Shown: positions 46,008-54,315 of the stretch, piece by piece
Layout: each line of letters opens with the position of its first letter
How positions within the stretch are numbered: position 1 is the first letter of the stretch
NCBI GenBank assembly: GCA_002729235.1
Contig: PBTY01000090.1
Location: 20,771-84,770 of the forward strand
Direction of reading: 5' to 3'
From: Rickettsiales bacterium
Lineage (GTDB): Bacteria; Bacteroidota; Bacteroidia; Cytophagales; Cyclobacteriaceae
DNA length: 64,000 bases
Translations under genes and position numbers: made by a program
The notes under the pieces: model-generated
What the model was told of the DNA's origin: nothing
The model's database searches: none
What the model saw: only the letters and a program-made list of their open reading frames with translations

Positions 46008-46050
46008 GGTTAGGTTCTTATTGGAATCTGAAAATAGATATTACCTAACC
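46008..46050 (-). repeat. Inverted repeat GGTTAGGT/ACCTAACC at the operon start
   Basis: A perfect 8-bp inverted repeat with a 27-base gap. On the minus strand the second arm ends 2 bases before the DUF5675 ATG, so if transcribed it could fold over the translation start; as DNA it could be an operator. Confidence 0.5.
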
Positions 46051-46192
46051 GAATGTCAATAAGAAATTGAAAATATTGTAGAAAGCGGATCGAATTGATT
46101 GCTACAATTAATATTAAATACCTTTTGGAAATACGGAATTTAACTTTCATTCCTTAGTGGATTTTATCATTTTAGCAAAAAACAGCTCAATA

Positions 46193-49021
46193 ATGATTAA
46201 CAAATTAAAATTCCCAACAATCGTTGGTGCATTGTTACTATTCTCTCAAATGAACGCTCAAGTTCTAGATGATAGTTTTCCGGTATTAACTCCTCTTGAT
46301 ATATCACAAATGCGCTTTGCAATTGAGGGGCAAAACAAAACAATATATTATTCTGGGAGTATTGACTTCTACAATGATACGAAAGTACCAGGAATAGTTC
46401 GATTACAAGAAAATGGTCAACTTGACCCTAGCTTTAGCTTAGATTATCTAAGTGATGCATCTATAGGACATATAGCTTTTAAGTCAAATGGAAACATTGT
46501 TTTACATGGTTTTAATAATCAGAAAGCATCATATGAGTTGATAGAATTAACAGCAAATGGAAGTTATATCAATTCAATATTGACCCCCCTTCCAAATTCT
46601 GTGAGGGATATGATTGTTCTTCCGAATGATGAAATTATTCTAACCGATGATCATAAGCTGGTTAAGTATGATTTAGATCTCCAAATTGACGACACTTTCA
46701 TAGTGGAAACAGATGGTACAGTTAATTCATTGAATAATGACGATGAATCAATCATTATTGGAGGAAACTTTAATGACATAAATGATCATGACTATCCGGG
46801 TATCGGCATCATCGATTTCAATGGTAATATTAACACAGATTTCAAGCCAAGTGCCTCCGAAAACCTTGGCATTTCTCAAATCTTAATTGATGATAATAGT
46901 CAGCTTTATTTAAAAGCTGACTATTCATCGAAAAGAATAATCAGAATGAATATGTTAGGAGAGATCGATGAACAATTCCAAATAGATTTTACTGGTTATT
47001 CACTGAATGGCAACATTCAACTGTTAGGAGATGGTATTGTTATAAAAGTAAATAATTATACCCCTGAAGAAGGAAGTAAATACTTCTTATGGAAAATCAA
47101 CGATAATGGGACTCGAGATGAAAATTTTTCTTTCGAATTGCAGTCATGGGATGCACATATATTAACAACTCAAAATCTGGATGTTTACGTAAGTGGAGGC
47201 ATGAAGGACGGCAATGAGTTAGGAATTACTAAAATATCCAATAATACAATTGACTCGTCATTTGAATCCTCAACGCTTGCATATGGTCATTTTAATATAA
47301 TTAATGTAGGAGATGAACGCGCATTACTTCAAAGCCAATTTCGAAGTGTTAATGGTTTTGCCAACGATGGCTTGTTATTGATCGATACAAGCGGGCAAAT
47401 TATTGAATCATTCAGACCTGAATTACCAACTCGCCTATTAAGAGCAGGAATATTTGAGAATGACATAATATACTTAGCGAGTCCTGAGAGGATTATTTTA
47501 TATAATGACCTTGGAGAACAACTAAAGGAATTTGAGTTTCCAGATGATTTTGTTCCTAACAGCATTGAGCAAGTAGAGTTATTCAATAATGATGGTATAA
47601 TAATTTTAGCCAATGATCAACTATTTGTTTATGATAACTTAGGTAACATAGATGAACATTTCGAAGAATTGACCTTTGAAGGAATTTCTAGATTAAATGT
47701 TAACAGCGATAATGAGATTATTCTTGGAAGCTATTCAGGAAGTGTTACACTGAATAAAGAAGAACTTAGCTCAATTGTGAAAATAAATTCGAATGGTTCA
47801 ATTGTCGAAAATTTCAACTCTCAAATTGATTTAGATGGTCCCGTAAGGAGGATAGCTTCACTTGAATCTGGAAATATCGCTATAGTTGGTGGTTATACGA
47901 CCCTGAATGAAAGCCCAATAAGTTCCATCTTTATTTTGAATAAGGACGGAGATCTAATTAAAGATATATCTGACTCATATGAGTTTTCTCAAATTATAAA
48001 CTTTAGAAATGAGTTTTATTATACTCCAAATTATGAAACTGTAAATAATGAGAGCAATGGTGCGATTATTGATTATAACCTGAATGGATTCAACAATTTG
48101 AGTGCTATTGGAGCAATATCAGCAAGTAAGCTAAATCAAAACTGTCTATTTGTTGTGGGTAGTTTCTATACAGGAGAAGGATTCACAGCTTTCAGCGAAG
48201 TAAAGAAATTGAAATTTACCGATTATTTTCCTGTAATTAAATCATTTTCAATAAACGAAATTGATGAGGATAAACCTTTTGACGTGACTTTAGACTTATT
48301 TGAAATTGAGGATTTTGATAGCGAAATTGAGGATATAAAAATAGATGTTTTAGATGGAACACATTACCAATTTTCAGGGACTTACGTAATTCCTGAAAAT
48401 AATTTTAATGGTGAATTGGTATTGAGAGTCAAAGTAAGTGATGAATCTGATCATAGTCAGACTGCTCAATTTAAAATAAATGTCACACCAGTGAATGACG
48501 CACCTACCGCCCTCTCGTCTCTAACAGAATTTGCAGGAACTCAGGGGGAATTAATTGAAATGACGTTGGCTGATTTTTCTGCAGAAGATGTAGACAATAC
48601 CTATCCAGATGACTTTACTTTAAAAATATTAGCTGGCACCCACTACGAAACACTTGCTTCAGGCATACAAACGTCAATTGATTTTAGTGGAAATCTGACG
48701 GTCCCTGTTGCAGTAAATGATGGAGAATTCAACAGTGATACATTGCAGTTGACTATTCCAATTGCTTTAATTGCAGCAACTCCTGATCTACATTCCATTC
48801 AACTCTTTCCAAATCCTGCTACGGATTATATCAACTTCAAAAACAGTCCCGGTGACTTATCAATAATCATCAGAGACCTCAATGGCAAAGAGCTCTTGAA
48901 AGAAACACCTAGAAACAACGATCATTGTCTAGACATCAGGAATTTACCAAACGGCAATTATTTACTCGAGTTAAACTCAAGCGAAAATCAATATCAACAA
49001 AAGATTATCATCAAACATTAA
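46193..49021 (+). CDS. T9SS-secreted beta-propeller protein with cadherin-like tail
   Basis: A 942-aa protein from ATG 46193 (the longer frame adds a non-signal leader). Signal peptide ends QMNAQ. About residues 25-660 is a series of repeated strands with the phrase NGNI, NSNGSIVENF and LDPSF, typical of a bacterial beta-propeller with FG-GAP- or YVTN-like blades. About 680-860 are two cadherin/Ig-like domains (LDLFEIEDFDSEIEDIKIDV; GTQGELIEMTLADFSAEDVDN). The C-terminus is a T9SS type A sorting domain (IQLFPNPATDYINFK to GNYLLEL). Likely an exposed cell-surface or secreted protein of adhesion or degradation; substrate unknown. Confidence 0.8.
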   Translation: MINKLKFPTIVGALLLFSQMNAQVLDDSFPVLTPLDISQMRFAIEGQNKTIYYSGSIDFYNDTKVPGIVRLQENGQLDPSFSLDYLSDASIGHIAFKSNGNIVLHGFNNQKASYELIELTANGSYINSILTPLPNSVRDMIVLPNDEIILTDDHKLVKYDLDLQIDDTFIVETDGTVNSLNNDDESIIIGGNFNDINDHDYPGIGIIDFNGNINTDFKPSASENLGISQILIDDNSQLYLKADYSSKRIIRMNMLGEIDEQFQIDFTGYSLNGNIQLLGDGIVIKVNNYTPEEGSKYFLWKINDNGTRDENFSFELQSWDAHILTTQNLDVYVSGGMKDGNELGITKISNNTIDSSFESSTLAYGHFNIINVGDERALLQSQFRSVNGFANDGLLLIDTSGQIIESFRPELPTRLLRAGIFENDIIYLASPERIILYNDLGEQLKEFEFPDDFVPNSIEQVELFNNDGIIILANDQLFVYDNLGNIDEHFEELTFEGISRLNVNSDNEIILGSYSGSVTLNKEELSSIVKINSNGSIVENFNSQIDLDGPVRRIASLESGNIAIVGGYTTLNESPISSIFILNKDGDLIKDISDSYEFSQIINFRNEFYYTPNYETVNNESNGAIIDYNLNGFNNLSAIGAISASKLNQNCLFVVGSFYTGEGFTAFSEVKKLKFTDYFPVIKSFSINEIDEDKPFDVTLDLFEIEDFDSEIEDIKIDVLDGTHYQFSGTYVIPENNFNGELVLRVKVSDESDHSQTAQFKINVTPVNDAPTALSSLTEFAGTQGELIEMTLADFSAEDVDNTYPDDFTLKILAGTHYETLASGIQTSIDFSGNLTVPVAVNDGEFNSDTLQLTIPIALIAATPDLHSIQLFPNPATDYINFKNSPGDLSIIIRDLNGKELLKETPRNNDHCLDIRNLPNGNYLLELNSSENQYQQKIIIKH

Positions 49022-49028
49022 GAAATCG

Positions 49029-49053
49029 AAAGGCCAACATCATGTTGGCCTTT
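49029..49053 (+). terminator. Terminator after the beta-propeller gene
   Basis: A perfect 12-bp stem AAAGGCCAACAT/ATGTTGGCCTTT with a 1-base loop (functionally a 3-5-base loop), followed by TT. It also lies 2 bases after the stop of the small convergent gene at 49055-49306, so it may serve both. Confidence 0.8.
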
Positions 49054-49054
49054 T

Positions 49055-49306
49055 TCATGATATCCTTGACTCACTGTACAAGTCATATGCCGCTACTAAA
49101 GATTCTCTTCCGGTAGCTGTTTGATATTGCTCATATTTCTGAAGCTCTTCACGATTTTCCGTATAAACGGGCACATAGTCATTCTCAAAAGCATCCCACA
49201 CAATAATCAAGATGCTATAACTAATCTTACTTTGTCTACCCTTTTCCAGCCATTCATCAAATACATCTTCATCCAGCGACTTGGGAAAATCAGAACCATC
49301 AAACAT
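49055..49306 (-). CDS. Small acidic protein of unknown function
   Basis: An 83-aa frame from ATG 49306. Acidic and without TM segments; the sequence looks like a compact soluble domain (SILIIVWDAFENDYVPVYTE, then ESLVAAYDLYSESRI). I have no family name. It ends 2 bases before a terminator that it shares with the beta-propeller gene. Confidence 0.5.
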   Translation of the reverse strand: MFDGSDFPKSLDEDVFDEWLEKGRQSKISYSILIIVWDAFENDYVPVYTENREELQKYEQYQTATGRESLVAAYDLYSESRIS

Positions 49307-49370
49307 ATTAATACTTTTCGGCAAGTTAGCTCACCACTTACCTGTCTCAAAGAAATCACCTCAATGAATT

Positions 49371-49766
49371 CTAGTTCTCTGAGGTATTCAGGATTGTTAC
49401 CGTCATTTCATTCAAAGCTGTATCCCAGGCATCGAGAGTATGTGCCGTATAATTCTTACCCAGCACTTCCTGAACCATCCGAATCATTGCCTTTTTGATA
49501 TATCCAAGGTGTGATGGGTTAATTCTATCAGTAATCTTCTGGGTACGAACCACCTCTCTTAAGTATTCCTTTTGATCTGCCACGGCCACGTGAACGAGCA
49601 GAAATGAATAGAAACAACTACGAGTTGCCTGATGATCAGTAACCAGTAATGACACGGAACCAGGAGAAAAATCATTGAGAATTTCAAAGAATCGATTCTT
49701 TGCATCCATGTTATTGCTAATCAATGGCAAGGTCTGACTAATAACAGAACGTGTTTCGGGTTTCAT
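49371..49766 (-). CDS. Short globin-like protein
   Basis: A 131-aa protein. It aligns by eye with single-domain globins: PSHLGYIKKAMIRMVQEVLGKNYTAHTLDAWDTALNEM matches the F to H helices of bacterial hemoglobin, with H86 in the proximal (F8) position and Q46 near the distal (E7) position. The A to D region is short, and the B/C stretch is divergent. It probably binds heme, and the O2/NO role is uncertain. Its promoter region contains a TGTAGA-N5-TGTAGA site shared with the divergent globin operon. Confidence 0.65.
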   Translation of the reverse strand: MKPETRSVISQTLPLISNNMDAKNRFFEILNDFSPGSVSLLVTDHQATRSCFYSFLLVHVAVADQKEYLREVVRTQKITDRINPSHLGYIKKAMIRMVQEVLGKNYTAHTLDAWDTALNEMTVTILNTSEN

Positions 49767-49834
49767 ATTACGGTTATTTGGATTGATGACCTGGTAATCT
49801 CTTGAATTGATGATTAAACAAAGATTTTGAGCTA

Positions 49835-49851
49835 TCTACAAATGGTCTACA
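49835..49851 (-). promoter_or_regulatory. TGTAGA-N5-TGTAGA direct repeat upstream of the short globin
   Basis: On the plus strand TCTACA at 49835-49840 and 49846-49851, an 11-bp period; on the minus strand it reads TGTAGA twice towards the short globin gene, 69 bp before its ATG. The same array exists in mirror image at 49878-49894 and again upstream of the CTD-only gene. An 11-bp direct-repeat period fits an OmpR/PhoB-type response regulator. Confidence 0.6.
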
Positions 49852-49877
49852 GGTCGTCCGAAAACTAATTTTTTGGT

Positions 49878-49894
49878 CGTAGACAGATTGTAGA
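49878..49894 (+). promoter_or_regulatory. TGTAGA-N5-type direct repeat upstream of the globin operon
   Basis: CGTAGA at 49878-49883 and TGTAGA at 49889-49894, again 11 bp apart, reading towards the plus-strand globin operon and ending 75 bp before its ATG at 49969. It mirrors the array at 49835-49851, so one regulator may drive both divergent globin promoters. Confidence 0.6.
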
Positions 49895-49968
49895 GAGCCT
49901 TTCTATTGACCAGTAAAAGGATCCAATCATCTTTGGTCAACACCAATATCACCAACCTAAACTTTTCA

Positions 49969-50313
49969 ATGAAGTACAATGCAATCATGATCAAACAATG
50001 GATCATTAGTCAAATTTCACCTATGGGCTGGAGCATGGTGGTCAGCAGAAGTTTGCCAGAGCTAACTGAAGTGAATCCATCGTTTTCGGCATCTCACATT
50101 ACGAGACGAACCAAATGGTCAGATCAAGAACTAGACATTCTTCAATATTATTTAAGAGCGCTTTTCCAGGTTCAAATACCAGAAGATGTTCTGGTTGAAA
50201 ATGGTCAATTCGAGCATGAGTTCATTGAGTTATTCTCTGTAAACTTCTTTGATCATGGTCGAAAAAGTCTATTCAGTATGGCAAAATCAATTCTAAATAT
50301 TCTCAAATTCTAA
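49969..50313 (+). CDS. Unknown protein coupled to the second globin
   Basis: A 114-aa protein from ATG 49969 (an internal ATG at 49987 is also possible; the longer frame upstream extends into the regulatory region). Helix-rich, without TM or signal, with a Trp/Met-rich start (QISPMGWSMVV) and RRTKWSDQELDILQYYLRALFQ. No family recognised. It precedes the globin gene by only 4 bases, so the two are co-translated and probably work together. Confidence 0.6.
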   Translation: MKYNAIMIKQWIISQISPMGWSMVVSRSLPELTEVNPSFSASHITRRTKWSDQELDILQYYLRALFQVQIPEDVLVENGQFEHEFIELFSVNFFDHGRKSLFSMAKSILNILKF

Positions 50314-50317
50314 CACT

Positions 50318-50779
50318 ATGACATCAGAATCAATTCAGATGATTTCTAAATCCTGGGATCTATTATCACGAGACCCTCAATTAGTAACTCGATTTTATAA
50401 CCGCCTCTTTGACATTGCACCAGAGACCAGACGCTATTTCAAGGATGACATTTCTAAACAAAGTGAAAAACTGGCTCACACACTCAATTTCCTGGTGATG
50501 AACCTGGATCGACTTGATGAGATAAAAGAGTCTATTGAAGACCTTGGTAGACACCATAACAAGATGAAAATCAAAGCCGAATACTATGTATATGTTAAGG
50601 AAGCCCTTTTGACTACTATACAGGAAACATTGGATGAACAGTGTGAATCCGGTATGGTTGAGGCTTGGGATCATGCCCTTAGCCATGTAGCAAGTACCAT
50701 GATTAATGCACCTAAAAAGAGAGAAAAGAGAAAATTAAGCCTTTGGGCGAGACTCTTTCCCAATAAAGCAGCTAGTTAA
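50318..50779 (+). CDS. Globin-domain protein lacking the proximal His
   Basis: A 153-aa protein. It aligns well with bacterial single-domain globins such as Vitreoscilla hemoglobin along its length: FYNRLFDIAPETRRYFK (A to C helices), KQSEKLAHTL (E helix, Q48 at the distal position) and IKAEYYVYVKEALLTTIQETL followed by VEAWDHAL. Where the proximal His F8 should stand (AHY in Vitreoscilla), this protein has Tyr89 (EYY). Either Tyr coordinates heme, or the protein binds no heme, as in RsbR-type globins. A basic tail (KKREKRKLSLWARLFPNK) extends beyond the globin fold and may bind a membrane or nucleic acid. Confidence 0.75.
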   Translation: MTSESIQMISKSWDLLSRDPQLVTRFYNRLFDIAPETRRYFKDDISKQSEKLAHTLNFLVMNLDRLDEIKESIEDLGRHHNKMKIKAEYYVYVKEALLTTIQETLDEQCESGMVEAWDHALSHVASTMINAPKKREKRKLSLWARLFPNKAAS

Positions 50780-50826
50780 TTAGACCAATAGAATCTCATT
50801 GGCGCTTCCAATTAGATTCACATCAC

Positions 50827-50862
50827 ATCCACACTTGATACTACATCAGTATAAGTGTGGAT
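50827..50862 (+). terminator. Terminator of the globin operon
   Basis: A 10-bp stem ATCCACACTT/AAGTGTGGAT extended inward by ATACT/AGTAT with one bulged G, followed by ATTTTTCT. Located 48 bases after the globin stop. Confidence 0.85.
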
Positions 50863-50919
50863 ATTTTTCTATTTGATCAAGTATGCTATCAATCTTAACC
50901 AGATGCACTCTCCGATACA

Positions 50920-53847
50920 CTACTCAGGTCTAATTCTTAGCTCCATAGTTTCATAAAGTAGGTCATCTGAAGAAGGCACTGATTGACTGGTATCATCTGT
51001 CCAATAGCGCCAGAATCCACCTCTTATCTTCACCCAGACCAGGTTATTATCAGTATCCTGAAACCATGTAGCGCCACTCGATTGAATCACATCGTTGAGC
51101 GAGTTGAGATGCTCGTATTGTTCATTGTATTGATAGGCAAACATCCGAACTGTTGGTGTAATTGATCCGTCAAATGAAATGCCAATCACCTGGGTGTCTT
51201 CTTCCTCAAGCATATTTTCCACATACATCTGATAGTCTGTTGGCAGCTCACTTCCTGGAAAAGTCAATTGGTATATTGCTTCTGGAACCGTAGCAAAATC
51301 CCTCATGTGATCCAAGGCTGCTCCACTTTGAGCCGCATCTACAGACCAGGTGGCTACTTCATTCAGATCTTGATCTAGTCGCTGAACGTGAATTTCCATT
51401 AGATCTCTATAGGGTTGGTTTTGAGGTGCATTATCCCCTATTCCATGGAGCACAAATCCTCTAAATCCATAAAATGGACCTGAAACGCTAATACCACCAG
51501 CATCTGCAGCAGAATATCCATCTGTGGTTTCATCAACTTTTCCGTATGTCAAAAAGGGATCATCATAAACAATGTAATTACCTGCTGGTCCTCTCAAACC
51601 GTCAGGATCCCATAGAGCGCTGGCTAAAGTGAAATAGCCATACCATGATTTTATCTTATATCCAGCATGAGCGTTAACTAATAGATTACCTGTATTTCGG
51701 CTGGTACCTTTCTCAATTGGTCGTATGTAATAATCCTCGGTAGCAAAAGCTCCACTTCTTTTTCCTGGCACTAATGGAAAGTCGATAATGATGTTATTAT
51801 GAATGTCAAAAGTGCTATGATAGGTCGCAAATGCCACTGGTATTAAACCAGGATCATCGGCGTAGAAATCAGCATAGCCCAATGCTTCTCTTCCAGTACC
51901 ATTCATTCCATAGTTGAGGCTGGTGCCAACAACTAGAGCTCGTTCAATCAGACCATCAGCTCCAGCTCCGGCAAAGTATCTTCCACAATTATCTGCTGAA
52001 ACGATTTCGTAGTTGTCAGGCCAGGTAGCTCTATCCCAAATACCGTTCCCTCCGTTCTTCCACGTCTCGTACCTACTCAGTGTAAACCTTCGCAAGGTCT
52101 CAAATGGATAGGAAGGATCTCTTCCATCAATAGTAGAGTAATATTGATGTCCTCCAGTATTGCCTTCATTATCTATTTCTACCAAATCCAACATAATACC
52201 ACGTCGTAAGTTGGAGTGAGTGACATTGCCATCAAATACACCAAACAAGGTCCTGCTTGGATTCAACAAAAGGCCATCTTCTGCCAAGACTGAGCTATTA
52301 TCACCCCATGGTCTGGTGGTGAAAGCTAGCCACATCCCGAATGTCTGACAGTCGATGGCCCGATTGCTGGTTAGATAATTATCAGGATTACTAATCCAAA
52401 AACCCGAAGATCCAAATTCTCCTTGCTCGTGTTGCTTCAACTCTGTCCCGTAAGGAGGGTTTCTTACTTTCATGACAATGTTGCCATCTATTGTATTTCG
52501 TCGCTCTACTGCATCTTCGGTAAAAACACCATGCCCCTGTATATCAAAAAGGACATTGTTCTGTATTACGAGACCATTGGTTCCGTGAATAACTATTCCC
52601 CGATTGGCAGAATGCTGGACCACACTATTCTTGATGTACTGATCCGTGACGTCATCCAAAGTGCTGGAGCCACTGTAACTCAGATTATGCCAATGCATCG
52701 GATATCGACGTAATCGACCTCTTTGGCCAACCCACTTAAAAGTAACACCATCTACACGCGCCTCAGCTCCAGGCATAATCATGGTATGAGCACCAAAGCC
52801 CTGATTTTTCCAGAGATCGTCATCTATTGACTGAATAGTAATATTTCGAGTCAGGTGTACAACTTCAGCACGTTCGTCCAGTACTAAAGGGGTCTTTCTT
52901 TCTTCAGTATCGGGTAATGGAGGAGTTAATAAACCAGTATTTGATAAGCTCATTCCATTTTCTGTGGCATATTGTAGCAACCCCCACCTGAAAGCATTTA
53001 ACTCATCAATTAGCTGAATAGACTGATCATTTATTTGATCAACTACATTTAGTTGTGTAACGGAACTACCATTTCCAGCATGGTAATAGTCTGTGGGTGC
53101 TATGGCCACCTCGTCTCCAGTTTTCCAATCAGGAGAATCAACCAAACTGATGGTTTTAGAACCCTTATCGGCATGTTCGTTGAGTTTAGTCCAAAGTACT
53201 TCTGGTGATTTTCCATGCAATTCCAATTTCGCTCCATTTAGAACCACAATACCCCTGGTACCATAGCTTTCTGAGCGATAATCCTGGTCTGCATCAGTCA
53301 GGGTAATTGTTGCCCTGGAAGAAAAAGGTTTGTCTTTGGATCCAACTTGCAATAGTCCTTCCACCACAATCCATTCAGAGGTAAGTTCGATATCCTTTTC
53401 ATCAAATAGCAAAGCTCCTTTGATCGTCAATCCACCTAAATCAGGTGAGTTCTCATCCAGAATAACTGTGAGTCCTTCTTGGATTGTGACTTCATCACCT
53501 GAAACAGGCTTTGTCCCACCCCATGTATCTGGATCAGACCAAAGTAATCCATCTACTTTTTCGACTAACGTAATTAGCTCTGACACTATTTCTTCATCAC
53601 AAGTGGAAGAAAGAAGTCTGGCTCGAATGTACAAAGGAAGCACCTCGGCGATTATTACCAATTCTCCATTTGTAGTGGGCAGATCTGTGAAAGACTCCAT
53701 GTCAATGGATGATTCCCATATGACATCCGAGGACAAAAATGAGGTAGACAGATTGATCTGATCACCAACAGCAACTTCAATAGTTTTTTGTGCCATACAC
53801 ACGGTAAAGCTGTGCAACACTAGTACTACGAAAACCAATCGTTTCAT
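50920..53847 (-). CDS. Secreted G8-domain right-handed beta-helix protein
   Basis: A 975-aa protein. Signal peptide ends near VCMAQ. A G8 domain (about 95-225) shows the repeated Gly and Trp pattern (LWSDPDTWGGTKPVSGDEVTI), then a long parallel beta-helix (about 330-700) with asparagine-ladder features (GTNGLVIQNNVLFDIQGHGVFTED). This architecture is seen in CEMIP/TMEM2 and PANDER-like proteins, some of which degrade hyaluronan. No T9SS tail is present; the C-terminus is EPYETMELRIRPE-like in character. It overlaps the upstream CTD-only gene by 4 bases, so both are made together. Confidence 0.82.
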   Translation of the reverse strand: MKRLVFVVLVLHSFTVCMAQKTIEVAVGDQINLSTSFLSSDVIWESSIDMESFTDLPTTNGELVIIAEVLPLYIRARLLSSTCDEEIVSELITLVEKVDGLLWSDPDTWGGTKPVSGDEVTIQEGLTVILDENSPDLGGLTIKGALLFDEKDIELTSEWIVVEGLLQVGSKDKPFSSRATITLTDADQDYRSESYGTRGIVVLNGAKLELHGKSPEVLWTKLNEHADKGSKTISLVDSPDWKTGDEVAIAPTDYYHAGNGSSVTQLNVVDQINDQSIQLIDELNAFRWGLLQYATENGMSLSNTGLLTPPLPDTEERKTPLVLDERAEVVHLTRNITIQSIDDDLWKNQGFGAHTMIMPGAEARVDGVTFKWVGQRGRLRRYPMHWHNLSYSGSSTLDDVTDQYIKNSVVQHSANRGIVIHGTNGLVIQNNVLFDIQGHGVFTEDAVERRNTIDGNIVMKVRNPPYGTELKQHEQGEFGSSGFWISNPDNYLTSNRAIDCQTFGMWLAFTTRPWGDNSSVLAEDGLLLNPSRTLFGVFDGNVTHSNLRRGIMLDLVEIDNEGNTGGHQYYSTIDGRDPSYPFETLRRFTLSRYETWKNGGNGIWDRATWPDNYEIVSADNCGRYFAGAGADGLIERALVVGTSLNYGMNGTGREALGYADFYADDPGLIPVAFATYHSTFDIHNNIIIDFPLVPGKRSGAFATEDYYIRPIEKGTSRNTGNLLVNAHAGYKIKSWYGYFTLASALWDPDGLRGPAGNYIVYDDPFLTYGKVDETTDGYSAADAGGISVSGPFYGFRGFVLHGIGDNAPQNQPYRDLMEIHVQRLDQDLNEVATWSVDAAQSGAALDHMRDFATVPEAIYQLTFPGSELPTDYQMYVENMLEEEDTQVIGISFDGSITPTVRMFAYQYNEQYEHLNSLNDVIQSSGATWFQDTDNNLVWVKIRGGFWRYWTDDTSQSVPSSDDLLYETMELRIRPE

Positions 53848-54185
53848 TCCTTAATTACTTTGATGGTTCTTATTCGATTATCCATTACCATATGAAGAAT
53901 GTATAATCCATTAGAAAGTTGGCTCATGTCCAGTTGACCATTCGAATCAATGGACGCATCTACTTTTTTTCCACTCACATCAAACAGCTTGAATTCGCTC
54001 TTTTCAGGAATTTTCAGGTATTGGCTAGTAGGATTAGGATATATTATATTTTGTGACTCTGCACTTAACAGGACACAGTCTGGAACATTGGGGAAATTCA
54101 CATGGACATGATGGATATCCTGGGAATAAAGTTTCACCGAAAGAAACAATATTCCCAAGCACATCCAGAATCGATGGTTGCACAT
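53844..54185 (-). CDS. Minimal secreted protein that is mostly a T9SS sorting domain
   Basis: A 113-aa protein. A signal peptide (about 1-22, cut near LYSQ) is followed by only about 25 residues (DIHHVHVNFPNVPDCVLLSA) and then a complete T9SS type A sorting domain (about 45-113): IIYPNPTSQYLKIP, LFDVSGKKVDA, LSNGLYILHMVMDN and RIRTIKVIKE. A cargo domain is essentially missing. Its stop overlaps the G8 gene start by 4 bases. It may be an anchor or an adaptor for the G8 protein, which has no sorting domain of its own. The start context has a TGTAGA-N5-TGTAGA site 76 bp upstream. Confidence 0.75.
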   Translation of the reverse strand: MCNHRFWMCLGILFLSVKLYSQDIHHVHVNFPNVPDCVLLSAESQNIIYPNPTSQYLKIPEKSEFKLFDVSGKKVDASIDSNGQLDMSQLSNGLYILHMVMDNRIRTIKVIKE

Positions 54186-54260
54186 AGTCTTGATTTTATT
54201 TAGGCGTTTTTTGATCTCCCAAATAGAAATAAACCATCGAAAAAAGTAGATTTATGAAAG

Positions 54261-54277
54261 TCTACATATCATCTACA
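54261..54277 (-). promoter_or_regulatory. TGTAGA-N5-TGTAGA direct repeat upstream of the CTD-only/G8 operon
   Basis: Plus-strand TCTACA at 54261-54266 and 54272-54277, 11 bp apart; on the minus strand it reads TGTAGA twice towards the CTD-only gene, 76 bp before the ATG at 54185. Same sequence, orientation and distance as at the two globin promoters. Confidence 0.55.
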
Positions 54278-54315
54278 GCATAGAATTTTGTTGGAAAAAT
54301 AAAGCTGGTTGGCAC

